A stretch of 64,000 nucleotides of DNA, from positions 1 through 64,000 of the forward strand of contig DASWYF010000009.1 in assembly GCA_036405135.1 (NCBI GenBank), in the 5' to 3' direction. The stretch is from Verrucomicrobiia bacterium (GTDB lineage Bacteria > Verrucomicrobiota > Verrucomicrobiia > Limisphaerales > JAEYXS01). The stretch's first letter is position 1. Each line of letters begins with the position of its first letter. The notes under the pieces were generated by a model. It had not been told where the DNA came from and did not search any database. It saw only the letters and a list, made by a program, of their open reading frames with translations. The translations under genes and the position numbers were made by a program. Shown piece by piece: positions 25,704 through 35,153 of the stretch.

Positions 25704-28700
25704 ATGTTGCCTGCCAGGAAGTTCATCTTAGGGAATCACCTCAGACAATTCTGGGCCGCTTATCTTGTTCTGGTCATCTCGCTGGCACCCGCGCTCATCG
25801 TGTGGACTGAAGTAAAAGACACCGTCCATGAACACGACGTCGCCCGTTTCAGGGCTCTGGTCCGGGAAAATCATCGCGAAATGGAACAAAAAGCCCGGAT
25901 GCATTTCCCTGCCTTGCGCGAAACACGCGGTTTCTTTGAAGCCAGTGAAATCGTGGAACCCTCCGAATGGGATCGCTACATCGCCAGCCTGGAGCTCAAC
26001 CTGCGCTTCCCCGCCTTCAGTGCCATCGGTTTTGCCAAACTGGTTCGTTCCGCGGAAAAAGAATCCTTCGAAAGAGTTTGGCGTACGCAAGGCCTGACCG
26101 CCTACACATTGGCCGAAAGTGCTTCCGGCACAAATTACCCCGTCATTCTGATTTCCCCTGATCAAATCTATCCGGTCAAAGATAAACCCCTGGACTTGGC
26201 CCTCCTGCCCGGGGTGCAGGACGCCATGTCCGCATCGCTGAAAACAAACCGGCCCGAGGCCACCGGCGCCCTCTCCCTCTCTCTCCGGGGCCAATCCGCA
26301 TCCACCACCGGCATCCTGCTCGTCCTGCCAGTTTACGACCGCTCCCGCATTACTGGCTCTGACCGCCTCGACGGCTTCATGGTCGGCATAATGGAATTGG
26401 AACGTCTCTTCATGGTCCTGCTGGAAAATGCCCAGCGCAACCACCTCTACTTCACCTTCAGCGAATCCGGTTCCAACCAGCCGCTCTACACCTCACGCGA
26501 TGCCCTCGCCGAAGCCCAGGCTAAATTCTCGGAAGACCGCGAATTCGCCTTCGCCGGACACAAATGGACAATGCGTGTGGAAACCCAGCCCGATTTTTTC
26601 CAAACCTCGGAAAACTTCCTGCCCCAGCTCAGCCTCATCGGCGGTCTGCTCATCAGTGCCGCCCTGTTTGGCATCACTTGGAGCCAGGTCCGGGCCCGCG
26701 CCATGGCCGAAACCCTTTCCAACAACCTTGCCACCGGCGATGAACGCTTCCGCCTCGTCAACAAAGCCACCAATGACATCATCTACGACTGGGACACCAT
26801 CGCCAATCACATCACCTGGAATGAAGCGATGTCCCTGAGCTTTGCCTACGGTCCCGATAAAATCATACCTTCCGTCGAATGGTGGGAGGACAAGATCCAT
26901 CCCCTAGACCGCGTCCGTGTCGTCCGCGGCCTTGAATCCGCGCTCAAAAAAGGCGGTGAATTCTGGGCGGATGAATACCGCTTCCGCCGTGGCGACAATG
27001 AATATGCCACCGTCATCGATCGCGGCTACATCTTGCGTAACGAAAAAGGCGATGTCATCCGCATGATCGGCTCCATGATGGACATCACGGACCGCAAAAA
27101 GTCCGAAGCCGCCCGCCACCGTTCCGATCAAAAACTCAAACTGCATTTCGAACAGACTCCGCTGGCTGTGATCGAATGGGATTTGGGCTTCCATGCCATC
27201 GATTGGAACCCCGGCGCCGAAAAAACCTTTGGCTATTCCGCTCAGGAAGCCATCGGTCGCCACGCCTCAGAGCTGATCGTGCCCGAGTCGGCCCGCCGTC
27301 ATGTGAATGAAGTTTGGCAGGCACTGCTGGTGGCGAACAGCTTCGGCCAGCGCAGCACGAATCAGAACTGCACCAAAGACGGGCGGATGATCGTCTGCGA
27401 CTGGTATAACACCCCGGTCACAGATCGCGAAGGCAAAGTCATCAGCGTCATCACCCTCGCCATGGATGTCACCGAGCAACGCCATGTTGCCGACGCCTTG
27501 GAAGAAGAGAAAGAACTCCTCTCCGTCACCATGCGTTCCATCGGTGAAGGCGTCGTCGCCACCGACACCGCAGAGAACATCGTGCTGCTCAATCGTGTGG
27601 GCGAACACATGCTCGGCTGCCACCAGCGTGATGTCCTTGGCCAACCCCTCTCCCGCTGGCTCAAGCTGCAACATATCAAATCCGGGGAAATGCTGGAAAG
27701 CCCCGTGACCAAAGTGATCCGCGCCAACGGCCAGGTGGAATTTCACAGCCAGCAAGCCCTGCTGGTGGACGTTCCCAACGAACGCCGCATCTCTTTTTCA
27801 TGCAGCCCCATCTATGGGGGCGATAGCAGGTTGCTCGGCAGCGTCCTCGTCTTTCGTGATGTGACCGATGAAACCCGCACTGCCGAGGAACTTCTCCGCA
27901 CCAGCAAACTGGAATCCCTGGGCATACTCGCCGGTGGCATTGCCCATGATTTCAATAACATCCTCACCGTCATCATCGGCAACATCTCCATCGCCAAGAT
28001 GCAGACGCCGCAAGGCAACCCGGCTCAAAACCGTCTGGATGAAGCAGAAAAAGCCAGCCTGCGCGCCCGCGATCTGACATTGCAACTCCTCACCTTCGCC
28101 AAAGGAGGCGCCCCCATCAAACAGACCGCTTCCATCACCGACATCATCAAAGACACCACCGGCTTCGTGCTGCACGGTTCCAAAGTCCAATGCGTATACG
28201 ATCTCGCCCCAGACCTCTGGGCCGTGGAAGTCGATGAGGGCCAGATCAGCCAGGTGATGGACAATCTCGTCATCAACGCCGTGCAAGCCATGCCCAACGG
28301 GGGTAAGATTTTCGTCAGCGGCCAGAATGTCACCTTGGATGCCAATTCAGGCATTCACCTGCCCGCCGGCAAATACGTACAAGTCTCCGTGCAAGATGAA
28401 GGTACTGGCATTCCGATGGATATCTTGCCGAAAATATTCGACCCTTATTTCACCACCAAAGCCTCAGGCAACGGCCTCGGTCTGGCCACCTCCCACTCCA
28501 TCATCCGCAACCATAACGGACTGATGACCGTCCAATCCATCGTAGGCGAAGGCACCACCTTCAAACTCTACCTCCCGGCATCCGACAAACCACTCCGTCA
28601 GACCCGCATCGACCTGAAACCGCTCACCAAATGCCAGGGACGCGTGCTGGTGATGGATGATGACGACCGCATCCGTGACCTCCTGAAATCCATGATTGAA

Positions 28701-29027
28701 GCCCTGGGATATGAGGCCGAAACGACCGCCACCGGCAACGAAGCCGTAAACCGCTACCGCGATGCCATGTCTGCCGGCAAACGCTTTGATGTCTCCATCA
28801 TGGACCTCACCATACCCGGCGGCATGGGTGGCAAGGAAGCCGTGAAACTGATCAAAGAACTCGATCCCAAGGCAAAAGCCATTGTCTCCAGCGGTTATTC
28901 CAACGATCCTGTAATGGCCAACCATCAGGAAAACGGCTTCATCGGCGTCCTGTCCAAACCCTATAAGATTCAGGACTTGGCGCGGGTATTGGAAGACACC
29001 ATCGGCCACCAAGATAAGCAAAACTAA
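25704..29027 (+). CDS. CHASE-PAS hybrid sensor histidine kinase/response regulator
   Basis: A 1107-aa membrane sensor. A transmembrane helix at ~15-36 is followed by a periplasmic CHASE domain (~60-295, with ARMHFPALRETRGFFEAS), a second helix at ~305-328, three PAS/PAC modules (~345-470, ~475-595, ~600-720), a histidine kinase dimerisation region LAGGIAHDFNNIL with phospho-acceptor His748, an ATPase domain ending in GNGLGLATSHSIIRNHNG, and a C-terminal receiver with VMDDDDR and phospho-acceptor Asp1034 in IMDLTIPGG. A short hairpin AGCCC/GGGCT lies at 25684-25700, right before the ATG. It stands beside the exosortase genes and may control them; no output regulator is adjacent. Confidence 0.92.
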   Translation: MLPARKFILGNHLRQFWAAYLVLVISLAPALIVWTEVKDTVHEHDVARFRALVRENHREMEQKARMHFPALRETRGFFEASEIVEPSEWDRYIASLELNLRFPAFSAIGFAKLVRSAEKESFERVWRTQGLTAYTLAESASGTNYPVILISPDQIYPVKDKPLDLALLPGVQDAMSASLKTNRPEATGALSLSLRGQSASTTGILLVLPVYDRSRITGSDRLDGFMVGIMELERLFMVLLENAQRNHLYFTFSESGSNQPLYTSRDALAEAQAKFSEDREFAFAGHKWTMRVETQPDFFQTSENFLPQLSLIGGLLISAALFGITWSQVRARAMAETLSNNLATGDERFRLVNKATNDIIYDWDTIANHITWNEAMSLSFAYGPDKIIPSVEWWEDKIHPLDRVRVVRGLESALKKGGEFWADEYRFRRGDNEYATVIDRGYILRNEKGDVIRMIGSMMDITDRKKSEAARHRSDQKLKLHFEQTPLAVIEWDLGFHAIDWNPGAEKTFGYSAQEAIGRHASELIVPESARRHVNEVWQALLVANSFGQRSTNQNCTKDGRMIVCDWYNTPVTDREGKVISVITLAMDVTEQRHVADALEEEKELLSVTMRSIGEGVVATDTAENIVLLNRVGEHMLGCHQRDVLGQPLSRWLKLQHIKSGEMLESPVTKVIRANGQVEFHSQQALLVDVPNERRISFSCSPIYGGDSRLLGSVLVFRDVTDETRTAEELLRTSKLESLGILAGGIAHDFNNILTVIIGNISIAKMQTPQGNPAQNRLDEAEKASLRARDLTLQLLTFAKGGAPIKQTASITDIIKDTTGFVLHGSKVQCVYDLAPDLWAVEVDEGQISQVMDNLVINAVQAMPNGGKIFVSGQNVTLDANSGIHLPAGKYVQVSVQDEGTGIPMDILPKIFDPYFTTKASGNGLGLATSHSIIRNHNGLMTVQSIVGEGTTFKLYLPASDKPLRQTRIDLKPLTKCQGRVLVMDDDDRIRDLLKSMIEALGYEAETTATGNEAVNRYRDAMSAGKRFDVSIMDLTIPGGMGGKEAVKLIKELDPKAKAIVSSGYSNDPVMANHQENGFIGVLSKPYKIQDLARVLEDTIGHQDKQN

Positions 29028-29076
29028 GTAGTTAAGGGTATTAATGAGCCATTCAGCCTTTCACCACTAAAGCTGG

Positions 29077-29106
29077 TTGACCCTTTACCGATAATGCTGT
29101 CATAGT
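29077..29106 (+). promoter_or_regulatory. Promoter-like element of first PEP-CTERM-type gene
   Basis: GTTGACC with TTGACC at 29077-29082, an 18-bp spacer, then CATAGT at 29101-29106, only 7 bp before the ATG. The same layout precedes the paralog at 29911. If used, the transcript would start at or very near the ATG. Confidence 0.4.
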
Positions 29107-29113
29107 AATCACT

Positions 29114-29797
29114 ATGAAAGCTGTGCTCACAACTCTGGCACTAGCCATTCTGCCGTTGATGGATGTTCAGGGTGCCACCATTGACACGTTCAAGACCGGT
29201 ATCGATGAATCCACCGGCAATGTACTCGCGGATAACGCCGCCGATGTCAATTGGACTATCGTCTCTCTGACCGGGGGAAGCGATGGTAGTTTTCCTCGAG
29301 CAGCAGTCGCTACGGGCAAGGAACCTGGCTGGCACTCCAGCATTCCCATGGCAGGCACAGGCCTCATCACCCGCGGCACCGATTGGAACGGGCAAAACGG
29401 CACCTATGCTTACCAATACCAGTTCACCGCAAATACTGCGAGTTACACTAATTTCGCCGTCGGTGGTCTGGCGTGGGCCGATGACCAGGTTCGCGTCTTG
29501 CTGAATGGCAACGAAATCATGGCCATGTCCAGCACCATCTGGAACGCCAACCCTGTTTCCTTCACCAATGCCACCCAGGCATATTTCGTTAACGGGTTAA
29601 ACACTCTTACCTTCGAAGTTTACAATTCAGGGGGTGGTCCCACCGCTTTGAACGTCAGCGGTATCGTAACTGCCACCCCCATCCCCGAAGCCCACGAATG
29701 GGCCATGATGCTCCTCGCCCTCGGTATGGTCGGTTATTTCCGCCGCGAGCAGATCGCAGAATGGTGGAACCGCCAGCAAGCTCAGATAACCACTTGA
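29114..29797 (+). CDS. Secreted protein with PEP-CTERM-like sorting signal (PEAHEW type), paralog 1
   Basis: 227 aa: signal peptide (LTTLALAILPLMDVQG), a beta-rich body with DTFKTGIDESTG, NWTIVSLTGGSDGSFPRA and RVLLNGNEIMAMSSTIWN, and a tripartite C-terminus. The C-terminus has a short motif IPEAHEW, a hydrophobic helix AMMLLALGMVGYF and basic residues RREQ. This is the architecture of exosortase substrates, with PEAHEW in place of the usual PEP motif. An exosortase is encoded convergently 0.8 kb away. The body may be a carbohydrate- or matrix-binding beta-sandwich; that is a guess. Confidence 0.82.
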   Translation: MKAVLTTLALAILPLMDVQGATIDTFKTGIDESTGNVLADNAADVNWTIVSLTGGSDGSFPRAAVATGKEPGWHSSIPMAGTGLITRGTDWNGQNGTYAYQYQFTANTASYTNFAVGGLAWADDQVRVLLNGNEIMAMSSTIWNANPVSFTNATQAYFVNGLNTLTFEVYNSGGGPTALNVSGIVTATPIPEAHEWAMMLLALGMVGYFRREQIAEWWNRQQAQITT

Positions 29798-29872
29798 GGT
29801 CCGCTGGCAATCCACTGCCGTTTATGCCCTATATGGTGAACAGGCGGCGCAATTATTGTAAATCATACCTCG

Positions 29873-29902
29873 TTGACCTTTCCTCTTCAGTTGCTGCATA
29901 AC
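29873..29902 (+). promoter_or_regulatory. Promoter-like element of second PEP-CTERM-type gene
   Basis: TTGACC at 29873-29878, an 18-bp spacer ending TTGCTG, and CATAAC at 29897-29902, 8 bp before the ATG. Word, spacing and distance repeat those of the paralog at 29077. Confidence 0.4.
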
Positions 29903-29910
29903 TCTGCTCC

Positions 29911-30594
29911 ATGAGAGCAGCCGTTCCCGCACTCGCTTTGGCAGTCTTGCCCCTTACTTGCCTTCAGGCCATCGTCATAGATACATTTAAGACGGGCGTG
30001 AACGAAACCACAGGTACAATCCTCGCGGACAACGCCACGGACAGCAACTGGATCATAACCTCCTTAACGGGCGGCAATTCTGATGGCACCTTTCCTCGTC
30101 CTGCCACAGTCACTGATCCCGCCTCCGGCTGGTCAAGCGCGCTGCCCATCGCAGGAACCGCACTCATCACCCGTGGCACGACTGTGGCCGGTGTTTATGG
30201 CACATATACCTTCGCCTACCAGTTCAGCATCAACACCGCCACCCATTCCGGCTTCGCCATCGGTGGCCTCACTTGGGCGGATGATTATATCCGCGTGCTG
30301 CTGAACGGCAATGAGATCATGGCGATGTCCGGACACATCTGGAACCAGCCTCCCGTCAGCTTTACCAATTCCAACCAGGCTTATTTTCTGAACGGCCTCA
30401 ACACGCTGACCTTCGAAGTGTTGAACACCGGTGGAGACGTGGCCATGAACGCCAGCGGCGTGGTCACTGCCACTCCCATTCCTGAAGCACATGAATGGGC
30501 CATGATGATGCTGGCCTTCGGAATCATGGGGTATTTCAGCCTGAAACGCGACTCCGCCCAGAAACTGCCTTCCCAAGCACAGACATCCTTCTAA
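29911..30594 (+). CDS. Secreted protein with PEP-CTERM-like sorting signal (PEAHEW type), paralog 2
   Basis: Also 227 aa and homologous to its neighbour over the full length. It has a signal peptide ending near LTCLQA, then DTFKTGVNETTG, NWIITSLTGGNSDGTFPRP, the central RVLLNGNEIMAMSGHIWN and the C-terminal IPEAHEW, AMMMLAFGIMGYF and KRD. The two genes arose by tandem duplication. The strictly kept sorting-like tail, against a more divergent body, supports its function as an exosortase signal. It converges with the exosortase gene, with only 7 bp between the stops. Confidence 0.82.
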   Translation: MRAAVPALALAVLPLTCLQAIVIDTFKTGVNETTGTILADNATDSNWIITSLTGGNSDGTFPRPATVTDPASGWSSALPIAGTALITRGTTVAGVYGTYTFAYQFSINTATHSGFAIGGLTWADDYIRVLLNGNEIMAMSGHIWNQPPVSFTNSNQAYFLNGLNTLTFEVLNTGGDVAMNASGVVTATPIPEAHEWAMMMLAFGIMGYFSLKRDSAQKLPSQAQTSF

Positions 30595-30601
30595 CCCCAG
30601 T

Positions 30602-32152
30602 TCATTTATCAAACCGCTCTAAATTTCCTCCTGTCTCCAGTTCATCCACCAAACCAAGCGCGAAATCTTCCGCAGTTTTCCTGGCCCCCGCCCAGTCATC
30701 CGCAATCACGGAAACGGCTGCTGTGTGCAACGTCCAGACCTCCTCCGGTTTAAGCAGCAACCTGCGCCTGAGCACATGCCACGTAAGCTCCCGTTCTCCG
30801 GCCAAATACTTTCCCAGGCCATCGGCAAACCAGAAAATCACGTACTGTTTCATCCCCGTTGCTGGCCGGTCAAGCTGCAGCATCACCACCGGCACCTTTC
30901 TCCCATTTCCTGCCAGTTCAATTTCCTCCCTTGCCAGCAACCGCCACCCAAATGAGGTAAAACACCCGGTTGGCTCATGCAAACCCTCACGGGATACCAG
31001 CGCCGTATTGCTCACATACTCCACCCTGCTTTCCCCCCTCAGATAAAGCCGCTTACGCAGTCCGCTCACCCCGTAAAAAAGCACTTCGTGATGCGCGAGT
31101 AATTCATCACGGCCAGACCAGTCGGCCAGCAGGTAAGGCAGTTCTGGCAAAATGATCTCCATCTGGGCATGCCGTTGAAAAGATTGCCGGACCAGAAATA
31201 ACATCGTCAGAACCAGCAGCAGGCCATGCACCACCAGGATCATCGCATGGTCAGATGAATGATTCTTCCGCACCGGCCCCTGCACCGGGGCATCTGCCCG
31301 CCGGTTTCCCCATCGGCTCACGGCATACGCCAGGGGAAAAAACGTCACCATGAAAAAAAACAAGCCCGTCAACTCATGCGCCGCCCCCTCCAGCCATTTG
31401 GGATCCAGCCGGGCAGCGATCAATACCAGTGCTGCCACCCGCACACCGTTCGCAAGCACCGACACGATGAAAAACACCGGCAACAACGCAAAGAAACGCA
31501 ACGGACGCTGGCGCAGCGGTTGCAACAGCATCAACGCCGCCACGAGGAACACATGCATTGTTTTCACCCCGCTGCAAGCATTGCCCACATCCAGTGAAAT
31601 CCCTGTATCCGTCGTCAAAAATGTGCCCGCACGCTCCAGGGCCATTCCCGCTGTGCTCAACATGACCTGCGCCAGAAACGCCGACCATATACGAGCATGC
31701 AACCCCAGGTGATGCTCAATGATCCCGGGAACCGGAAACGCCATGGCGATGCACAACGCCGGAAACCAGGCCATCTTTAAGCCCTCCCTTCCCCCATATA
31801 ACCAGGCCATCGCGGGAATCACCAACGAACAAGACCAGCCCATGATCGCAGAAGCCTCAGCAGACCAACCTGCGAGCAACAACCATAAACCCGCTGTGAA
31901 CAGCAGTAACGCCGCCGTCGGGAATGGCTCATGGTTGGCTCTCGTTGGCGAGTGCTGCCATAAATGACGCAACCAGAAGCCGCCCAACACCAACGGGATA
32001 ATCCCCAGCAAACTCCCTTCAAAGCGGTACCAATGATCGTAGATGAGCCAGTAAAAGGCGGGCACATACAATCCCAACGTCAGGAAACACAACAATGCCG
32101 CCGGCCACGGCAACGGCAACTTCTCAAGCAAGCGCGCTGCCGATGCATTCAT
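30602..32152 (-). CDS. Exosortase fused to an EpsI-like domain
   Basis: 516 aa. Residues 1-~285 are a multi-spanning exosortase with the three expected active-site residues: Cys193 in NACSGVKTMH, Arg238 in LANGVRVAAL and His259 in AAHELTGLFFF. After a further membrane helix (~303-318), residues ~320-516 are an extracytoplasmic EpsI-like domain (WSGRDELLAHHEVLFYGVSG..., RVEYVSNTALVSREGLHEPTGCF). Exosortases are thought to cleave PEP-CTERM signals and transfer the protein to the surface or matrix. The ATG overlaps the stop of the TPR lipoprotein gene by 4 bp (ATGA), so the two are coupled. Confidence 0.9.
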   Translation of the reverse strand: MNASAARLLEKLPLPWPAALLCFLTLGLYVPAFYWLIYDHWYRFEGSLLGIIPLVLGGFWLRHLWQHSPTRANHEPFPTAALLLFTAGLWLLLAGWSAEASAIMGWSCSLVIPAMAWLYGGREGLKMAWFPALCIAMAFPVPGIIEHHLGLHARIWSAFLAQVMLSTAGMALERAGTFLTTDTGISLDVGNACSGVKTMHVFLVAALMLLQPLRQRPLRFFALLPVFFIVSVLANGVRVAALVLIAARLDPKWLEGAAHELTGLFFFMVTFFPLAYAVSRWGNRRADAPVQGPVRKNHSSDHAMILVVHGLLLVLTMLFLVRQSFQRHAQMEIILPELPYLLADWSGRDELLAHHEVLFYGVSGLRKRLYLRGESRVEYVSNTALVSREGLHEPTGCFTSFGWRLLAREEIELAGNGRKVPVVMLQLDRPATGMKQYVIFWFADGLGKYLAGERELTWHVLRRRLLLKPEEVWTLHTAAVSVIADDWAGARKTAEDFALGLVDELETGGNLERFDK

Positions 32153-35052
32153 CTCTTAGTTTTGCCCTGCTCCCTGGCCGCCAGTTCCAGCTTGGCGGAG
32201 ACCGCCTCATGGCGGCTGTGATTCCTGGCCGCCGGCAACTCCCTATTCAACAAGTCGAATTCCAACCGCGCCTCCATCATCGCGCCTTTGGCCAGCAACG
32301 CCTCCACCAGATGCAACCTTATCTCCACGCTGTTCGGCGCCCGCTTGCGCGCATCCTCCAGCAATGTAACCGCCTGCCGGCTGTCCCCACGGGCCAGCAA
32401 CAATGTGGCGTACGTATCCGCCACCGCCGGATTCCGGCTGTCCAGCACATAAGCCCGTTGCGCCAGTTTGGCCGCTTCATCTAGCTTCTTCTCATCGCGC
32501 GCAATCACCAGACTCAGGTTGTTCAATGTTGCCACATTCTGCGGCTCCTTCTCCAGAACGGTCCGGTAATGATTCTCCGCCAGGCTCCAGTCTCCCCGCA
32601 CCTCCCGCAAACGACCGCAAATGAACCGCAAGGCGGCGTTCTCAGGATCCAGCTTCAACACCTCTTCCATCACCGGGGCGGCATCCCTCTCCATGCCCGT
32701 TTGCACGAATGTGTCCAGCACCCGCTGTTGCAACCTGGGTTCACTTGCCGCCTTCTTCAATCCTTCCAGGGACAGCCTGCGGGCTCCTTCAAAATCCTTG
32801 TCATCCATCAGCATGTTCACCTCTGCGAGATAGCGGTCCGGCTCATCCGGAAAATCGTGCTTCAACCGGTCCAACCGCTCGCGGGCCTGATTGGTTTGTC
32901 CCATGGCACGCAGCAACTCAACCTCCAGCGGCTGCAACAACAGGTTGGTGGACTGTAGCTGCAACCCTTTCTGCACATGCGCCAAGGCGGGAGCAACCCC
33001 GTTGGTACTCAACGCCAGCAATGCCCGGGCGTGTTCAGCCGGAGCATACCCAGGATGCATCGTGCTCAACTCCGTCGCGTTCTTGCGAGCTCTCGGCCAT
33101 TCGCTGTTCATCATGTTTCCCCGCACTTCGAGATAACGGGCGAACGCATTCGTAGGCGAAAGTTTCACAGCCAGCTCCGCCGCCTGCAGCGCCCTTTTGA
33201 AATTGTCCCGTGCGAACTCTGCCAACGACCACAGAAGCGCTGCCTCCACCTCCGGGCGCTTCAAGTTTGCCGCCCTTTCAAAATACTCGGCTGCCTGCGC
33301 GTAATTCTCCTTCTCCTGGTTCAAATACCCCGATCCCATCAACGCGATCCGGTCGGAAGCATCATGGACCAGCGCATCAGCAAAATGCTTCCCTGCCGCC
33401 ATGGTGTCTCCCTTCGCCCGGCTGATCACACCCCAGAGCGCGTAAGCCCGGGCGTTTTTCGGGTCCAGTTCCAGTGTCCTCCTCAAATGCCTCTCCGCCT
33501 CATCCGCCTCCTGTAACCTCAGATGTATCTCCGCCAGCAGCAGATTCGGCCCTGCTTGGGAGGAGATGAGTTCGTTGCCAGTTTTCAACAAGGTCACCGC
33601 CTCGTTCAAACGATTGCTGCTGACGAGCAATTGCGCCCGCGCATATACACCCGCCGCACTCTCCGGATCGCTCACCGCGATCTGCTCGAAATGGCTTCTG
33701 CCCATCCCGTCTATCTCCAGCCTGCGGGCCGCTTCTGCCGCGATCAAACGCGCTGAAACTGAGGTAGGCTCGTCCTTCAACCATATCTGTGCGTTCTTAT
33801 ATGCGGAACTCAAGTCCCCCATGCCGAACTGCGCCTGGGTCAAGGGACCGATGCGGTCTTTTCCCCGGGCGACCTCCAGCCAGCGCACCGCCCGGGCATA
33901 ATTGGTGATGGACAAATAGCTGCGCCCCAAGGCGCTCCAAACCTGCTCCTGCATCGCCTCATCATGCGGCAGCTTGGCAAATGAAATCTCTGCCTGCATC
34001 GGATCACCCAATTTCAGGTAACAAAGCCCTATCTTGTCAAAAAGACCGGGATAACCGCCCAGCATTGGCTTCAACCGTTCCAGTTCCTTCAAAGCCGCCT
34101 TGTACTCTCCCGCCCCCATCTGCTCCAGCGCACGCAAATATCCCTGAAAGATTTCCTTCTCCCACTTTCTGCCCTGCGCCTTGTTCTTCAAATCGGCCAG
34201 TGCCGCCTTGTCACCCCGCTCGAAATGCAGTTCAGCCAGCCAGAAAAGTACATCCGAATCTTTCGGGTTGATGGCGTGCGCCTGCTCATAAGAGGCGATG
34301 GCATCGGTCATCCGCCCCTCCTGCACAGCCAGCGAAGCCAGCCCCAACCACGCCTCATGCTCTGCCGGATACAGAAGCAGGAGGGCCTCATATGCAGCCT
34401 TGGCTTCAGCATACTTTTTACTCGCCATGAAAAGATTGGCCCGCAGCAAGGCAGCTTCACGATCTTTTGGATCGCTCTCCAGCAAGGCATCAAACTCTTT
34501 CAAAGCAGAGTCTGAACGCCCCATCTGATGCAGCACACGCCCTTGGCGAAGCCGGGCGGACCGGATGATCTCCGGAGGCGTTTGCGCCTCTGCCGCCAAT
34601 GCCGCCAGAATTTTTAAAGCCTCCTCCAGCTTCGCTTCCCGGATCAGGAGCTCGGCCTGCATTTCACGCACTGCCGGCCGGTCTTTGACCGCTTGCGGCG
34701 CCAGATCATACAGCTCCTTGGATTCTTTCCAACCGCCAAACTGCAGAAGCAGCCCGACAGTACGCACCAGCAGCGCCTCATCATTTGGCACGGCCCGCAC
34801 CAGCAACATCAGATGCGGCAAGGCCTGCTCGTCCCGTGACTCTTTCAACAGAAGTTCTATCAATCCGTGCCGGAGAGAAAGATCCCCAGGCGCCTCGCGG
34901 ATCGCACGCTCATAAGCCTGGATCGCTCCGGAAAAATTTCCTTTCGCCTCTGCCTCTCGCGCCTGCGCGGCAAAATCGATGCGCTCTTTCTTGCAGCCGG
35001 AAAAAATCAGCCCGGCAACAAGCAAAATCACTATGTAAGCAAGCCCTTTCAA
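32149..35052 (-). CDS. PrsT-like TPR lipoprotein of the exosortase system
   Basis: 967 aa starting at TTG 35052; an in-frame TAG lies two codons upstream, so a longer start is impossible. The N-terminus MKGLAYIVILLVAGLIFSGC is a lipoprotein signal with the lipidated Cys at ~20. The rest is about twenty tetratricopeptide-type repeats (for example FSGAIQAYERAIREAPGDL, DAIASYEQAHAINPKDSDVL, HLRRTLELDPKNARAYALWG). Size and layout match the PEP-CTERM-system TPR protein PrsT, often found next to exosortases. It is the first gene of the two-gene operon and probably organises substrate or matrix assembly at the outer membrane. Confidence 0.85.
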   Translation of the reverse strand: MKGLAYIVILLVAGLIFSGCKKERIDFAAQAREAEAKGNFSGAIQAYERAIREAPGDLSLRHGLIELLLKESRDEQALPHLMLLVRAVPNDEALLVRTVGLLLQFGGWKESKELYDLAPQAVKDRPAVREMQAELLIREAKLEEALKILAALAAEAQTPPEIIRSARLRQGRVLHQMGRSDSALKEFDALLESDPKDREAALLRANLFMASKKYAEAKAAYEALLLLYPAEHEAWLGLASLAVQEGRMTDAIASYEQAHAINPKDSDVLFWLAELHFERGDKAALADLKNKAQGRKWEKEIFQGYLRALEQMGAGEYKAALKELERLKPMLGGYPGLFDKIGLCYLKLGDPMQAEISFAKLPHDEAMQEQVWSALGRSYLSITNYARAVRWLEVARGKDRIGPLTQAQFGMGDLSSAYKNAQIWLKDEPTSVSARLIAAEAARRLEIDGMGRSHFEQIAVSDPESAAGVYARAQLLVSSNRLNEAVTLLKTGNELISSQAGPNLLLAEIHLRLQEADEAERHLRRTLELDPKNARAYALWGVISRAKGDTMAAGKHFADALVHDASDRIALMGSGYLNQEKENYAQAAEYFERAANLKRPEVEAALLWSLAEFARDNFKRALQAAELAVKLSPTNAFARYLEVRGNMMNSEWPRARKNATELSTMHPGYAPAEHARALLALSTNGVAPALAHVQKGLQLQSTNLLLQPLEVELLRAMGQTNQARERLDRLKHDFPDEPDRYLAEVNMLMDDKDFEGARRLSLEGLKKAASEPRLQQRVLDTFVQTGMERDAAPVMEEVLKLDPENAALRFICGRLREVRGDWSLAENHYRTVLEKEPQNVATLNNLSLVIARDEKKLDEAAKLAQRAYVLDSRNPAVADTYATLLLARGDSRQAVTLLEDARKRAPNSVEIRLHLVEALLAKGAMMEARLEFDLLNRELPAARNHSRHEAVSAKLELAAREQGKTKR

Positions 35053-35073
35053 TACCTATGACTTTTACCAGGA

Positions 35074-35102
35074 AATATAGAGCGTTTAGGCCCTGTTGCG
35101 AA
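35074..35102 (-). promoter_or_regulatory. Candidate promoter of the prsT-exosortase operon
   Basis: On the minus strand TTCGCA (35102-35097), 17 bp, then TATATT (35079-35074), about 20 bp before the TTG start at 35052. The -10 box is good and the -35 box moderate. Confidence 0.4.
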
Positions 35103-35125
35103 AGCAAAAGTCTTCTCTCCTTCGA

Positions 35126-35149
35126 AAAATTTTTGGGTGCAGCCAAAAA
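35126..35149 (-). terminator. Probable terminator after ribF
   Basis: TTTTTGG (35130-35136) and CCAAAAA (35143-35149) form a 7-bp stem with a 6-nt loop immediately after the ribF stop. On the minus strand it is followed by AAAAATTTTTCG, giving a T-run. Confidence 0.5.
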
Positions 35150-35153
35150 CGAT

